From Rhodoferax sp. WC2427 (GTDB taxonomy: Bacteria; Pseudomonadota; Gammaproteobacteria; Burkholderiales; Burkholderiaceae_C), in assembly GCF_040822085.1 (NCBI RefSeq), contig NZ_CP162006.1, forward strand, positions 1,612,001 through 1,676,000: a DNA stretch of 64,000 bases, read 5' to 3'. The notes below the pieces were generated by a model that saw only the letters and a list, made by a program, of their open reading frames with translations, was not told the origin of the DNA and made no database searches. Shown piece by piece: positions 42,916-51,549 of this stretch. The translations under genes were made by a program, and so were the position numbers. Position 1 is the first letter of the stretch, and every line of letters starts with the position of its first letter.

Positions 42916-44454
42916 ATGTTGGTACCTACCCCCTTATCCCGTTCTGCTGCACGCACCGCCGTGGGCAGCCTGTCTGTACTGGCCCTGCTGGCCCTGAGCG
43001 CTTGTGGCGGCGGTTCTTCGGATGTGGCCGCAACATCTTCCGCAGAAGCGGTGGCCACCGTCGATGCCGTGGCCCTGCTGGCCGATGTGCCCACCGAAGC
43101 CGTGCCCACCTTCCACATGGCACCGGTGGACATCAGCGACCCGTCGCTGGTGCCCAGCGATACCGACGCGGTGCGCACCGAAACGGTGTTGCCCGCCATG
43201 GAAGGCATGGCCACTGCCCGCCTGCTGCCGCAGACCGTGGCGACCGAGGCGATGGAAGCCCGGCGGTTGCTGGCCTCCACCCCCGCATCGCAAATGGGTG
43301 CGCGTGCCGCGTCGGTGGTCACCGTGTACACCCCGGCCCAGATCCGTGCCGCCTACAAGTTGCCCGCCGTGTCGGCTGCGGGTGTGGTCTCCACCGCTGC
43401 CGCCCGTGCGGCCCTGGGTGCTGGCCAGACCATTTACCTGGTAGATGCGTACCACAATCCGAACGCCTTTGCCGACCTGAACAACTACAACGCCCGCCTG
43501 AACCTGCCCACCTGCACCAACGTGGCGATCCCGGCCACAGCGGCATTGCCCCTGGCCGCCGCCAACCCGAATACAGGCTGCACCTTCAGCGTGGTGTACG
43601 CCGGGGCAACGTCTGGCCGCACTTCGGTGGCCCCGGCGTACAACGCCGGCTGGGCGGCCGAAATCGCGATGGATGTGGAGTCGGCCCACGCCATCGCGCC
43701 GTTGGCCCGCATCATCCTGGTCGAAGCCACCTCCGCATCGCTGTCCGCCCTGGCCAACGCCATCACGGTGGCCAACAACATGGGCCCGGGCGTGGTCAGC
43801 ATGAGTTTTGGTGCCGGTGAAGGCAACTGGACCGCATCGGTAGACAGCCTGTTCGACGGCAAGGGCATGCAGTACACCGCCTCCACGGGCGACTCGGGTG
43901 CCGCCGTCAACTGGCCTGCCGTATCCAGCAAGGTGCTCGCCACCGGCGGTACGTCGCTGAACTTCAACGGCAGCACCCGCACCGAAACCGTGTGGTCGGG
44001 CACTGGTGGCGGCACCAGCGCCTACACCGCCGTCCCCGCGTACCAGTCTGCGCTGTCCAAAACCATCACCAAGCGCCGGGTGGCCGACGTGTCCTCGGAC
44101 TCAGACCCCTACACCGGCCAGTACGTGGGCATCACGGTGCCCGGTGGCGCGTTTGGCTTCATGTCGGGCGGCGGCACCAGCATTGCCGCACCCGAATGGG
44201 CGGCCTTGCTGGCCATTGCCAGCGCCCAGCGCGCGGTGGTCAAGCTGCCGGTGCTGACCAGCGTGCACAAAGCCCTGTACCAGAGCGTACTGCCGAACGC
44301 CAGTTTCTATGCACAGGCCTTTCTGGACGTGACCAAGGGTGCCAACGGCAGTTGCTTCACCTGCACCGCCACCACAGGCTTTGACGCCAGCACCGGTCTG
44401 GGCACCCCGAATGGCGGCTCTTTGCTGGCGCTGCTCAGCACCATCAAACAGTAG
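42916..44454 (+). CDS. sedolisin-family (S53) serine-carboxyl protease, lipoprotein
   Basis: Acid-type secreted endopeptidase, 512 residues. The N-terminus (MLVPTPLSRSAARTAVGSLS then LSAC) is a lipoprotein signal with Cys about 31. A possible pro-region (about 35-135) is followed by the peptidase domain. The Glu-Asp-Ser triad is visible: E about 249 and D about 253 in AAEIAMDVESAHAIAP, the oxyanion Asp about 326 in STGDSGA, and Ser about 422 in SGGGTSIAAPEWAAL. A calcium-site motif FLDVTKGANG lies near the C-terminus. The c-di-GMP riboswitch just upstream makes its expression depend on this second messenger. An unusual TTG start at 42877 is less likely. Confidence 0.92.
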   Translation: MLVPTPLSRSAARTAVGSLSVLALLALSACGGGSSDVAATSSAEAVATVDAVALLADVPTEAVPTFHMAPVDISDPSLVPSDTDAVRTETVLPAMEGMATARLLPQTVATEAMEARRLLASTPASQMGARAASVVTVYTPAQIRAAYKLPAVSAAGVVSTAAARAALGAGQTIYLVDAYHNPNAFADLNNYNARLNLPTCTNVAIPATAALPLAAANPNTGCTFSVVYAGATSGRTSVAPAYNAGWAAEIAMDVESAHAIAPLARIILVEATSASLSALANAITVANNMGPGVVSMSFGAGEGNWTASVDSLFDGKGMQYTASTGDSGAAVNWPAVSSKVLATGGTSLNFNGSTRTETVWSGTGGGTSAYTAVPAYQSALSKTITKRRVADVSSDSDPYTGQYVGITVPGGAFGFMSGGGTSIAAPEWAALLAIASAQRAVVKLPVLTSVHKALYQSVLPNASFYAQAFLDVTKGANGSCFTCTATTGFDASTGLGTPNGGSLLALLSTIKQ

Positions 44455-44466
44455 TTTCCCGCGTGG

Positions 44467-44504
44467 AAAAGCCCGCAATGCCTGGGGGTGTTGCGGGCTT
44501 TTTT
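44467..44504. terminator. strong bidirectional terminator
   Basis: AAAAGCCCGCAA...TTGCGGGCTTTTTT, with a 12-nt loop, lies between the convergent sedolisin and unknown gene. The stem is flanked by A and T runs, so it works in both directions. Confidence 0.92.
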
Positions 44505-44534
44505 GTGCCTTCAGGGCGCTACAGGTGCACGCGT

Positions 44535-45095
44535 TCAGAGTGCGTCTTCGGCTTCTCTGGCCAGCTTGCGAAGCTTTTTTTGCCTCTTTTCCAACTCTTC
44601 GGTGGCTACTTTCGCCATCGTGAGAAATTGGCTGTTGGACTGGTGCGCGGCGTCTATGAGTTGGGAGAGTAGCGGGCCAATGTCGTCGATGATCAGCCGC
44701 TCGTCGTGCTGCAAGTCGTACAGCAGGCGGTCTATCTTTTCAATGTTCTCGGTTCTTACGGATGCCTTGGCCAAGTCGAATGGTCGTGTGAAGCGGTCAC
44801 GGGTTTCGCGAAGCCCGCGGCAAATTTTGAACTCGGAAAATGCTTCAAAGAGTTTGCCCTGGGTTTCGGCCAGGTACGCCTGCAAAGAGGCTTCTGCACC
44901 CGGCTCCGACGACCGGGCGATCACCTTGGCGCCCTCGATGCGCGATTGGACAAGACCGAGTCCCCGGATGAGCTCGTCTGCCACCGTGCCAACGGCATCC
45001 CGGATCTGCTGTCGATTTTCTGCATTGGCGTTGGCCAGTTTCGGCAAGACGCTGACAAATTCGACCAGCTGCTTGAAGGTAACCAGGATGGGCAT
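44535..45095 (-). CDS. helical protein of unknown function
   Basis: A 186-residue protein predicted from its composition to be almost entirely helical, with coiled-coil character (FKQLVEFVSVLPKLANANAE, TEELEKRQKKLRKLAREAED). No signal peptide, membrane segment or known motif was recognised. It is a single gene, transcribed toward the terminator at 44467. Its function is unknown. Confidence 0.65.
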   Translation of the reverse strand: MPILVTFKQLVEFVSVLPKLANANAENRQQIRDAVGTVADELIRGLGLVQSRIEGAKVIARSSEPGAEASLQAYLAETQGKLFEAFSEFKICRGLRETRDRFTRPFDLAKASVRTENIEKIDRLLYDLQHDERLIIDDIGPLLSQLIDAAHQSNSQFLTMAKVATEELEKRQKKLRKLAREAEDAL

Positions 45096-45239
45096 AGCCT
45101 GCTCCAGAAAGGGGGTGGATCACAAACCGTCTCGTTACAGCTTAGCCAATGCAGGACCAGAAGGGTTCGCCGCGGCAGTGGTCTGTCCCTAGATTTGGGG
45201 ATGTTTGGGGCGGCTGCACACCGGGGGAAAGCCGGGGCG

Positions 45240-46463
45240 TCAAAACACCTCATCCCCCCTGGGCTCAAAGTGCGGCACCGCGTTCATGTCGTGCCGCAGT
45301 TTCGAAAGCGTGTGGTACATCCGTTTGCGCGCCCGGCTCTGGTTGCCCAGGGGGCGGTGCTCGGGAATGCAGTGCCAGGGGTTGTACGACAGGCGTTTGG
45401 CAAACTCCATTTGCGCCGGGGAGTCGAACTTTTGCTGCGGGATGCGCAGCGTGGCGGCCGAGATGCGGGGCGACAGGCGCTCGGGCCACAGCACCCCGGC
45501 GTTCTCGATGGGCATGAGGTGCGGGTCGGTCTGCACCTGCAGGCGCACATCCAGCTCCACGTCGCCTGCCGCCAAGGACGCGACCATGGCGTTGCGCAGG
45601 TAGTCGTCGGGCGGGCGCAGTGGCAGGCGGGGGATGGGGGTGCGGTGTTTGGTCTTGGGCCAGAACGAATACTGCATGGCCTGGCCCTCGCCCAGCAGGT
45701 ACGGCACGCAGCTGAAGTAGGGCGCCTCCAGCGGGCTGCTTTGGGTTTTGGTCCACAGGCCTTGCATGATGGCGTCCAGCACGTGGGGGCGGTGCAGGTT
45801 GAAGAAGTAGAAGATCTGCGCGTTCTTCAGGCTCTCTTTTTGCAGCTGGGCGTTGGCGATCACATCCGGGGTGACGAAGGTGGGCGGCGACACCCCAAAC
45901 ATGTCTTGGGTGAACTTTTCCTCGTCCATCAGCTTGGGGCCGGGCACGTCCATCAGCTTGACGCTGATGCTCATGAAGCCCACATCGTCGATGTCGGGCG
46001 TGACGTAGGGGCCGGGGCCGGAAAAACGCACCCAGGCCGGGTAGCTGCGCGGGGTGGCGTAAATGCCGTGGCGCAGCTGGGCGGGCAGGTCGGGGTGGAC
46101 GATGAATTCGGCCCGCACGATGCCCTGGGTTTTGGTGTTGCCGCCGCGCTCGAAGCCACCGGGTTTCCACAGCGCACGCATCTGCTCCTGGAAGCTCTGG
46201 ATGATGGAGTCCACGCAGGCTTCTTCACCCGGCAGGATGCGTTCCTCCGCCAGTTGCAGGCCCTCATTGGGGCGCTGGGCGTTGATGAGGGCCGTGGTCA
46301 GCCGGGTCAGCGGCTCCAGCAGCAAAGCCTCGAAGGCCGGGCGCAAAAACGGGTCGAAGCGGCGCTCCAGCTGGATCAGCGCCAGCGAGGTGTCGGACAG
46401 CCAATTGCGTACGGCGGAGCCGGTGTTGGCGCGGGGCACCGGGCGGCTGGAGTTCGAGTTCAT
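45240..46463 (-). CDS. catalase-fold heme protein
   Basis: A 407-residue member of the catalase-like superfamily of small heme proteins (related to minicatalases and allene-oxide-synthase-like proteins), without the long clade domains of true catalases. A distal-side HGIYATPRSYPAWVRFSGPG (His about 135) and a proximal segment YNPWHCIPEHRPLGNQSRAR followed by KRMY are visible. Whether it breaks down H2O2 or works on organic peroxides is unknown. It overlaps the DyP gene by 4 bp and is last in a six-gene redox cluster. Confidence 0.8.
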   Translation of the reverse strand: MNSNSSRPVPRANTGSAVRNWLSDTSLALIQLERRFDPFLRPAFEALLLEPLTRLTTALINAQRPNEGLQLAEERILPGEEACVDSIIQSFQEQMRALWKPGGFERGGNTKTQGIVRAEFIVHPDLPAQLRHGIYATPRSYPAWVRFSGPGPYVTPDIDDVGFMSISVKLMDVPGPKLMDEEKFTQDMFGVSPPTFVTPDVIANAQLQKESLKNAQIFYFFNLHRPHVLDAIMQGLWTKTQSSPLEAPYFSCVPYLLGEGQAMQYSFWPKTKHRTPIPRLPLRPPDDYLRNAMVASLAAGDVELDVRLQVQTDPHLMPIENAGVLWPERLSPRISAATLRIPQQKFDSPAQMEFAKRLSYNPWHCIPEHRPLGNQSRARKRMYHTLSKLRHDMNAVPHFEPRGDEVF

Positions 46464-47857
46464 AGCGATCCTAGGTAGCGCAGGGCGCGGATGCCGGGCA
46501 AAAAGAAGTAGGCCCCGCCGCGCACGGTGACGAACTGCGGCAGGCCGGTGAGGTGCTGGTCGGGGCCGGTGGGCTGGGGCATGGAAAAGCCGTCCTGCGC
46601 GGGTTTGCGGATGCCCACCAGCGGGTCGGTTTCGCCGTGCAGCCCGGCAAACTGGGGCGCGTTGAGCCAGGCGGCCTGCACAAATTCAAACTGGCGGGCG
46701 ATGTTGGCACCCAGGCAGATGAAGTACAGACCGGATTCGGTGGTCCGGTACTCGCGCCCGCGGCGCAGCAGGCGGTGGAAGCGGGTGGAGGCCACGCGGT
46801 CCTGGGCCAGGGCCGGGGCATCGAAGCCCAGGGTACGGGTCAGCCAGCCGATAAAGCCGGGCTCCCCGGGCGGCAGGTCGGCGGTGCGCGGGTTGGCGCG
46901 GCGCACGTGGGCACCCAGCGGGCAGTGGGTGCCGCGCGGGTCGGCGGCGTAGGTGAAGCCGTTGGGGTCGCCGGGTGGGGCATCGGCCAGCGGATGGCCA
47001 TCCATCTTGCGCCCCACCAGGGTGGCGGCCAGGGTTTCGCGGGTGGCCGTGTGGTGTTGGGCCACGCTGTCCAGCCAATGCCAGAAGCCTTGCACGTCCT
47101 GCTGCAACTGGCGCAGCACCAGGTAGCTGCCGTTGCGGCCCAGGTCGGCCCGGTCGGGGGCATCCTCGGCGCGCGGCAAGGCGGGGTGGGGCGGCAGCAG
47201 CGGTCGGTCGGTGTAGCCGCCGTACTCGTTAGGGTAGCCCAGCAGGGTTTCGCCCAGGCAGCTGAGGTTGCTGTAAGTGGTGTGCTCGGCATCCACGGCG
47301 GGGCGGGTGCGCTCCCAGTCCAGCGCGGGCTGGGAGATGCCGTCTTTGAAGCCAAACGGCTCCACCTCGCCCAGGTCGGCGCAGGGCAGGCGGGCCAGGA
47401 TGGCAAAGCCCGCCGCCATGTTGCCTTCAATGTGGGCCTGCCACGCCGCCAGGTGGCCGGGCAGGGCGTACAGCATCAGCAGCAGGTGCGGAATGCGCCC
47501 GCCCGTGCCCCACTGCCACTGGCTGGGCGCGTTGGCCCCCACATCGCCCAGGCGGCGGGCGCGGCTGGGGTCGGTGCCCATGCCAACCAGGAATTCGCTG
47601 GAAAAGCCCTGCACCGTGGCCTCGGGCACGCCCAAGGCGCGCAGGCCTTCGCTGGTCAGGGCCAGTTGCAGCATGGTGGCGGGCGGTGGGTCGGCGGTGG
47701 CGGCGCTGGCGACCGGGGCCGTGGCCAGCCAGGCGCGGGCCTGGATGGGGTCTTGCACCCGCAGCAGGAGGAAGCAGGCTTCGGAGTGGCGTTTGTAACC
47801 AAAGCGGACGATGCCCTGGATGTCGTCGAACTCGGTGGTCATCGCATCGGGGTTCAT
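46460..47857 (-). CDS. dye-decolorizing (DyP-type) peroxidase
   Basis: Heme peroxidase, 465 residues. It has the DyP GXXDG motif (GFKDGISQP, about 169-177), the proximal heme His in CPLGAHVRRANPR (about 320) and the distal Arg region RFHRLLRRGREY. No Tat or Sec signal is visible, so it is probably cytosolic, or encapsulated if an encapsulin exists elsewhere. The start at 47857 was chosen because it forms an ATGA overlap with the upstream gene. Substrates are likely phenolic or dye-like; the true one is unknown. Confidence 0.9.
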   Translation of the reverse strand: MNPDAMTTEFDDIQGIVRFGYKRHSEACFLLLRVQDPIQARAWLATAPVASAATADPPPATMLQLALTSEGLRALGVPEATVQGFSSEFLVGMGTDPSRARRLGDVGANAPSQWQWGTGGRIPHLLLMLYALPGHLAAWQAHIEGNMAAGFAILARLPCADLGEVEPFGFKDGISQPALDWERTRPAVDAEHTTYSNLSCLGETLLGYPNEYGGYTDRPLLPPHPALPRAEDAPDRADLGRNGSYLVLRQLQQDVQGFWHWLDSVAQHHTATRETLAATLVGRKMDGHPLADAPPGDPNGFTYAADPRGTHCPLGAHVRRANPRTADLPPGEPGFIGWLTRTLGFDAPALAQDRVASTRFHRLLRRGREYRTTESGLYFICLGANIARQFEFVQAAWLNAPQFAGLHGETDPLVGIRKPAQDGFSMPQPTGPDQHLTGLPQFVTVRGGAYFFLPGIRALRYLGSL

Positions 47858-49143
47858 AGCAACCTCAGCCAATCTTGCAGCTCTGCGTCGGTGGGCGCGG
47901 GGTTTTCCAGTCCGGCGCGGATGCGCTGGTTACGCAGCAGGTCGGCCAGGGTCAGGCCGGGGTAGGCCTTGTACCAAACCTGGGTGGGAACCTGGTGGCG
48001 GCGCTGGAAGTATTTGAACGCTTGCTCGTGCCGGGCGCCGCCCAAAATCAGCCAGTCGGTGCGTGGCCAGCCGATGCCGTTGCCAAACACCAGGTTCAGG
48101 CCCCAGGCCACTTTGTTGATGAAGTCGTCCATGTAGCCCTGGTGGCTGCCGTCGTAGTTGCTGGTGAAGACCACGCGGCTTTTGCCGTCCAGAAAGGCCC
48201 AGCGGGCGAAGTGGATGGTCTGCACCCGCGCCAGGTGGCCGCGGATGAACACGTGGCGGCAGGCGTAGTCGATCAGCACCAGCAGCACTGTGACCAGGCC
48301 GCGCCGGAAGGCGCCGGGCTTGACCGGGCCGATCGCGGTGTACTGGTTGCTGACGTCAAAGTCTTCGATGTCCTGCAGTTCCTGCAAAGCGACCGGGTCG
48401 GGACGCGGGCAGAGCACGGGGTCGGTGGTTTCGCGGCGGCGCAGGGCGTAGACCAGCCAGGGCAGCAGCACGATGAACACCGGCAGCAGCACCAGGCCCA
48501 CCAGCGGCACGCCGAGCAGGTGCACCAGGTTGGCGATTTCCCAGCCCAGCGGCGGGATGGCGGGTGGCGTCAGGTGCAGGTGGCCTGCGAGGATCTCGGC
48601 ATCCACAAAGCTGCGCAGGTACTGGTGGGTGCGCTGCGCATCGGCTTCGATGTTGCGCGGCACCCGCTCGGACAGGGCCTTTTGCAGGGCGGCTTCTTCA
48701 CGGATCTGCTGCACGCTGCGGCCGCGCCAGTTCACGTAGGTGGCGGCCAGCGGCAGGTCGTGCGCCCGCATCCAGGGGGCGAGGCCGTCGCCCTGGGTGA
48801 AGCCTTCGCAGTGGGCAAAGATGCGGCCCAGCCCGGCCCCGGCGCGCTGGGCCATCGCGTCCAGGCAGGCATGTGCCGGGCCGTCGCAGTCGCCCATGAA
48901 AGCCAGGTAGGTGGGCAGGCGCGGGCGCGGCAGGCCCAAGGTGGTGAGGTCGACTTGCAGCGCATCGTCGAGCAGCACAAAGCGCGCAAAGTGCAGCTGC
49001 GGGAACTGGCCAAACGGCAGCAGCGCGTTGTGCGGATCGGCCAGGCCGGGGTTGGCGTTCATGGTTGCCAGCAGCGCCCGCAGATCGGCCTCGCGCCCAG
49101 CCAGCAGCGGCGCAACGACCATGAAATGCGACTGCGGAGTCAT
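47854..49143 (-). CDS. membrane protein with duplicated motif, unknown function
   Basis: A 429-residue protein. Two similar halves are visible: LHFARFVLLDD...YLAFMGDCDGPAHACLDAM near residues 50-100 and IHFARWAFLDGKSRVVFTSNYDG followed by SHQGYMDDF near 300-335, suggesting a duplicated alpha/beta-barrel-like domain. One hydrophobic region (about 210-240) probably crosses the membrane once or twice. No catalytic residue can be named. It sits between the 143-residue protein and DyP, 4 bp overlapped with DyP, so a role in the same redox process is inferred. Confidence 0.75.
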   Translation of the reverse strand: MTPQSHFMVVAPLLAGREADLRALLATMNANPGLADPHNALLPFGQFPQLHFARFVLLDDALQVDLTTLGLPRPRLPTYLAFMGDCDGPAHACLDAMAQRAGAGLGRIFAHCEGFTQGDGLAPWMRAHDLPLAATYVNWRGRSVQQIREEAALQKALSERVPRNIEADAQRTHQYLRSFVDAEILAGHLHLTPPAIPPLGWEIANLVHLLGVPLVGLVLLPVFIVLLPWLVYALRRRETTDPVLCPRPDPVALQELQDIEDFDVSNQYTAIGPVKPGAFRRGLVTVLLVLIDYACRHVFIRGHLARVQTIHFARWAFLDGKSRVVFTSNYDGSHQGYMDDFINKVAWGLNLVFGNGIGWPRTDWLILGGARHEQAFKYFQRRHQVPTQVWYKAYPGLTLADLLRNQRIRAGLENPAPTDAELQDWLRLL

Positions 49144-49180
49144 AGTGTGGGTTTTTAGGCCGTTTTTCAACCATCAAATT

Positions 49181-49240
49181 GGCTGCCCGTGCTGATTCAA
49201 TGAGCACGGGCAGCTATCAAATTTTTTATCAAAATCTATA
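49181..49240 (-). repeat. dispersed hairpin repeat, copy 11, perfect stem
   Basis: Perfect 12-bp stem GCTGCCCGTGCT (49182-49193) / AGCACGGGCAGC (49203-49214) with a 9-nt loop, then a T-rich stretch on the plus strand. It lies inside the redox cluster, in the only long gap (103 nt). Confidence 0.9.
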
Positions 49241-49246
49241 GCGTGG

Positions 49247-49678
49247 CTAAAACTGCAGGCAGAAGTCGATCAGCCGCTCTTTGCCCCAATACACCTTGCC
49301 CAGGTAGAAGCCGGGGCCGATCAGGCGGATTTCGTCGCGGATGTAGTGGGCCAGCACCGAGGTGTCGGAGTAGTCCAGCACGATGCATTCCTTGCCATCG
49401 AACCAGCTGTCGTCCTTGTAGACCCGGGCCACCACGGCCTCGATGCCGAAGGGCAGCACCTTGTTTTTGAGAGAGCCTTTTTGGGCATCGAACACTTTGC
49501 CCTGCCAGCCAAAGTGGTTGATGATGGAGGCGATGCTGTGGGTGTATTTGGTGCCGGGCGCGATGATGGCCGTGCCCTCGGCCCCGCCATCGGGGATGTC
49601 GCCCGCCGGGCTGGCGCGGAACAGGTCGTCCAGCTCGGTCTGGCTCATTGCCAGCAATTGGTGCACGTCGTAGGCCAT
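49247..49678 (-). CDS. conserved protein of unknown function in redox cluster
   Basis: A 143-residue protein starting MAYDVHQLLAMSQTELDDLF, with AAGGAG before the ATG. The central part is beta-rich (YTHSIASIINHFGWQGKVF, ECIVLDYSDTSVLAHYIRDE), and it ends in IDFCLQF. No signal peptide is seen. The family was not recognised; the fold could be a small lipid- or ligand-binding barrel. Position directly after the GMC gene (19 nt) suggests a partner role. Confidence 0.7.
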   Translation of the reverse strand: MAYDVHQLLAMSQTELDDLFRASPAGDIPDGGAEGTAIIAPGTKYTHSIASIINHFGWQGKVFDAQKGSLKNKVLPFGIEAVVARVYKDDSWFDGKECIVLDYSDTSVLAHYIRDEIRLIGPGFYLGKVYWGKERLIDFCLQF

Positions 49679-49697
49679 GGTTTTCTCCTTCGGAAGG

Positions 49698-51545
49698 TCA
49701 GGGGTGGAGGATGGCATCGGCCGCCTTTTCGCCCACCATGTAGACGGCGGCGGCGATGAAGAAGCCGGGGATGCGCGGGAATACCGATGCGTCCACCACC
49801 CGCAGGCCACGCGTGCCGTGGACCCGGAAGTCGGGGCCCAGCACGCCGCCGCCCGTCACCGGGCCGATGGGGCAGGAGCAGGACGCGTGGTGGCCCCAGG
49901 CGGTGTTGCGCACGTAGTCGGCCAGTTCGGCATCGCTTTGCACGCCGGGGCCGGGCAGGCATTCCTCGGCGATCAGGCCGCTGGCCAAAAACGGCGCGGT
50001 AAGGCGGCGCACGGCACGGATGGCCTGCACCACGGCCTGCAGGTCGGTGCCTGCAGCGTCGCTGCCTTCTTCAAAGTAGCGGAAGTTGACCAGCGGCGCT
50101 TCCAGCGGATTGGCCGAGCGCAGCGTGACGGTGCCTGCGCGGTTCAGGGTGTGGGCCTTGAGGATGGCCCAGGTGAGGCGGTCGCTGTGCTGCCGGATGA
50201 CCTCGGAAAAGCCCGGCGCGTAGCCCTCGAACCGGGTGGGCAGGGCCATGCAGAAGATGTCGGGCTCGGCCTGGTAGGGGCTGGATTTGGCTATCAGGCC
50301 CAGCATTGCGCCGTTGGCGGCGTACATGCCCGAGCGGTCGTTCTTCCAGCGTTCCCAGACCGGGTCGCCCCGGGTGAACCGCGCCTCCCGCAGGCCCTGC
50401 CAGGGCTGGCGCATGCGGTGGGTGAGGGCAACCTCGTAGCGGTCTTGCAGGTTGCGGCCCACGCCCGGCAGGTCCACCCGCACCGGGATGCCGTGGGTGC
50501 GCAGGGCGGCGGCAGGGCCGATGCCGGACAGCATCAACAGCTGCGGGGTGTTGAAGGCGCCGCCGCACAGAATGACTTCCCGGCGGGCCTGCACCTGGCG
50601 GATGGGGGCTGCGGCCGGGTTGGGCCGGGGATGGGCGTGGTACAGCCGCTGGCCTTTGCGGTACTCGATCCCGCAGGCCGCGCCCTCGGCATTGAACAGC
50701 ACGCGGGTGGCCAGGGCGTGGAGTTCGATGTGCAGGCGGTCGGGGTGCTTGTCGCGCACCTGCAGCAGGCGCTCGCGCGCGCCGACGCGGCTGTGCCCCG
50801 CGGTGCTGATGGGCGTGTAGCACAGGCCTTCGAAGCTGCCGCCGCCCCAGGGCCGGGCGTTGGGGTCGCCGCGCACGCGCAGCCAGCGCAACAGGCTGCG
50901 CAGCGGGGTGGGCAGGCCGTGGGTGAAGTTGCGGGCGGTGCGGGCCAGCAGGTCGACCAGCTGCGCGTCGCCCAGGGCTTCGGGTGGCACCGAGCGCTCG
51001 GTGTGCAGCCAGCCGTGCCAGCCGTGGCCGCTGGGGTCCAGGCCCAGGCGCTGCAGGGCGCGCCACACCGGGCGGTGCTGGCAGGCTTCCAGCCGGGCAA
51101 AGTAGCGTTGCATGTGCTTGGCACGCCAGCTGGCGTCGCCGGTCAGCTCGGCGATGTGGTTCCAGTCGGAGTCGTGCGGGCGCATGAAGATCATGGCGTT
51201 GTGCGCCGTGCAGCCGCCCAGCCCGGCGGCGCGCGGGTACAGCACGCCCTGGCGGGCGGCGCTGTATTTGGGGTCGCGCGCCTGCCGGGCCTCGTCGGCG
51301 TAGTGGCGGACTTGGAAGTTCCAGGCCATGGCTTCGTTCTCACAGGCAAAGGCGTGGAAGCCGGGCACGTCGTAGTCGTCGGGCAGGCGCGGCTCGCCCG
51401 ACTCGGCTTCCAGGCGCGGGTCGCCCCCCGCTTCCAGCACACAGACGCGCTGGCCCGCCTCTACCAGCCTGGCGGCCAGGGTGCCACCGCCTGCGCCCGT
51501 TCCCACGATGATGGTGTCCCATGGTTGGCTCTCAAGAATGGGCAT
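49698..51545 (-). CDS. GMC-family FAD-dependent oxidoreductase
   Basis: Oxidises an alcohol (choline-, glucose- or cholesterol-type) with FAD, 615 residues. The dinucleotide site is [17 protein letters not shown] (about 11-27). The family signature is [16 protein letters not shown], the second signature [17 protein letters not shown], and the catalytic His-His/Asn region is [12 protein letters not shown]. No signal peptide was seen. Electrons could go to oxygen, giving H2O2 for the DyP peroxidase, or to a cytochrome. The gene starts 4 nt after the di-heme cytochrome gene. Confidence 0.92.
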   Translation of the reverse strand: MPILESQPWDTIIVGTGAGGGTLAARLVEAGQRVCVLEAGGDPRLEAESGEPRLPDDYDVPGFHAFACENEAMAWNFQVRHYADEARQARDPKYSAARQGVLYPRAAGLGGCTAHNAMIFMRPHDSDWNHIAELTGDASWRAKHMQRYFARLEACQHRPVWRALQRLGLDPSGHGWHGWLHTERSVPPEALGDAQLVDLLARTARNFTHGLPTPLRSLLRWLRVRGDPNARPWGGGSFEGLCYTPISTAGHSRVGARERLLQVRDKHPDRLHIELHALATRVLFNAEGAACGIEYRKGQRLYHAHPRPNPAAAPIRQVQARREVILCGGAFNTPQLLMLSGIGPAAALRTHGIPVRVDLPGVGRNLQDRYEVALTHRMRQPWQGLREARFTRGDPVWERWKNDRSGMYAANGAMLGLIAKSSPYQAEPDIFCMALPTRFEGYAPGFSEVIRQHSDRLTWAILKAHTLNRAGTVTLRSANPLEAPLVNFRYFEEGSDAAGTDLQAVVQAIRAVRRLTAPFLASGLIAEECLPGPGVQSDAELADYVRNTAWGHHASCSCPIGPVTGGGVLGPDFRVHGTRGLRVVDASVFPRIPGFFIAAAVYMVGEKAADAILHP

Positions 51546-51549
51546 GGAA

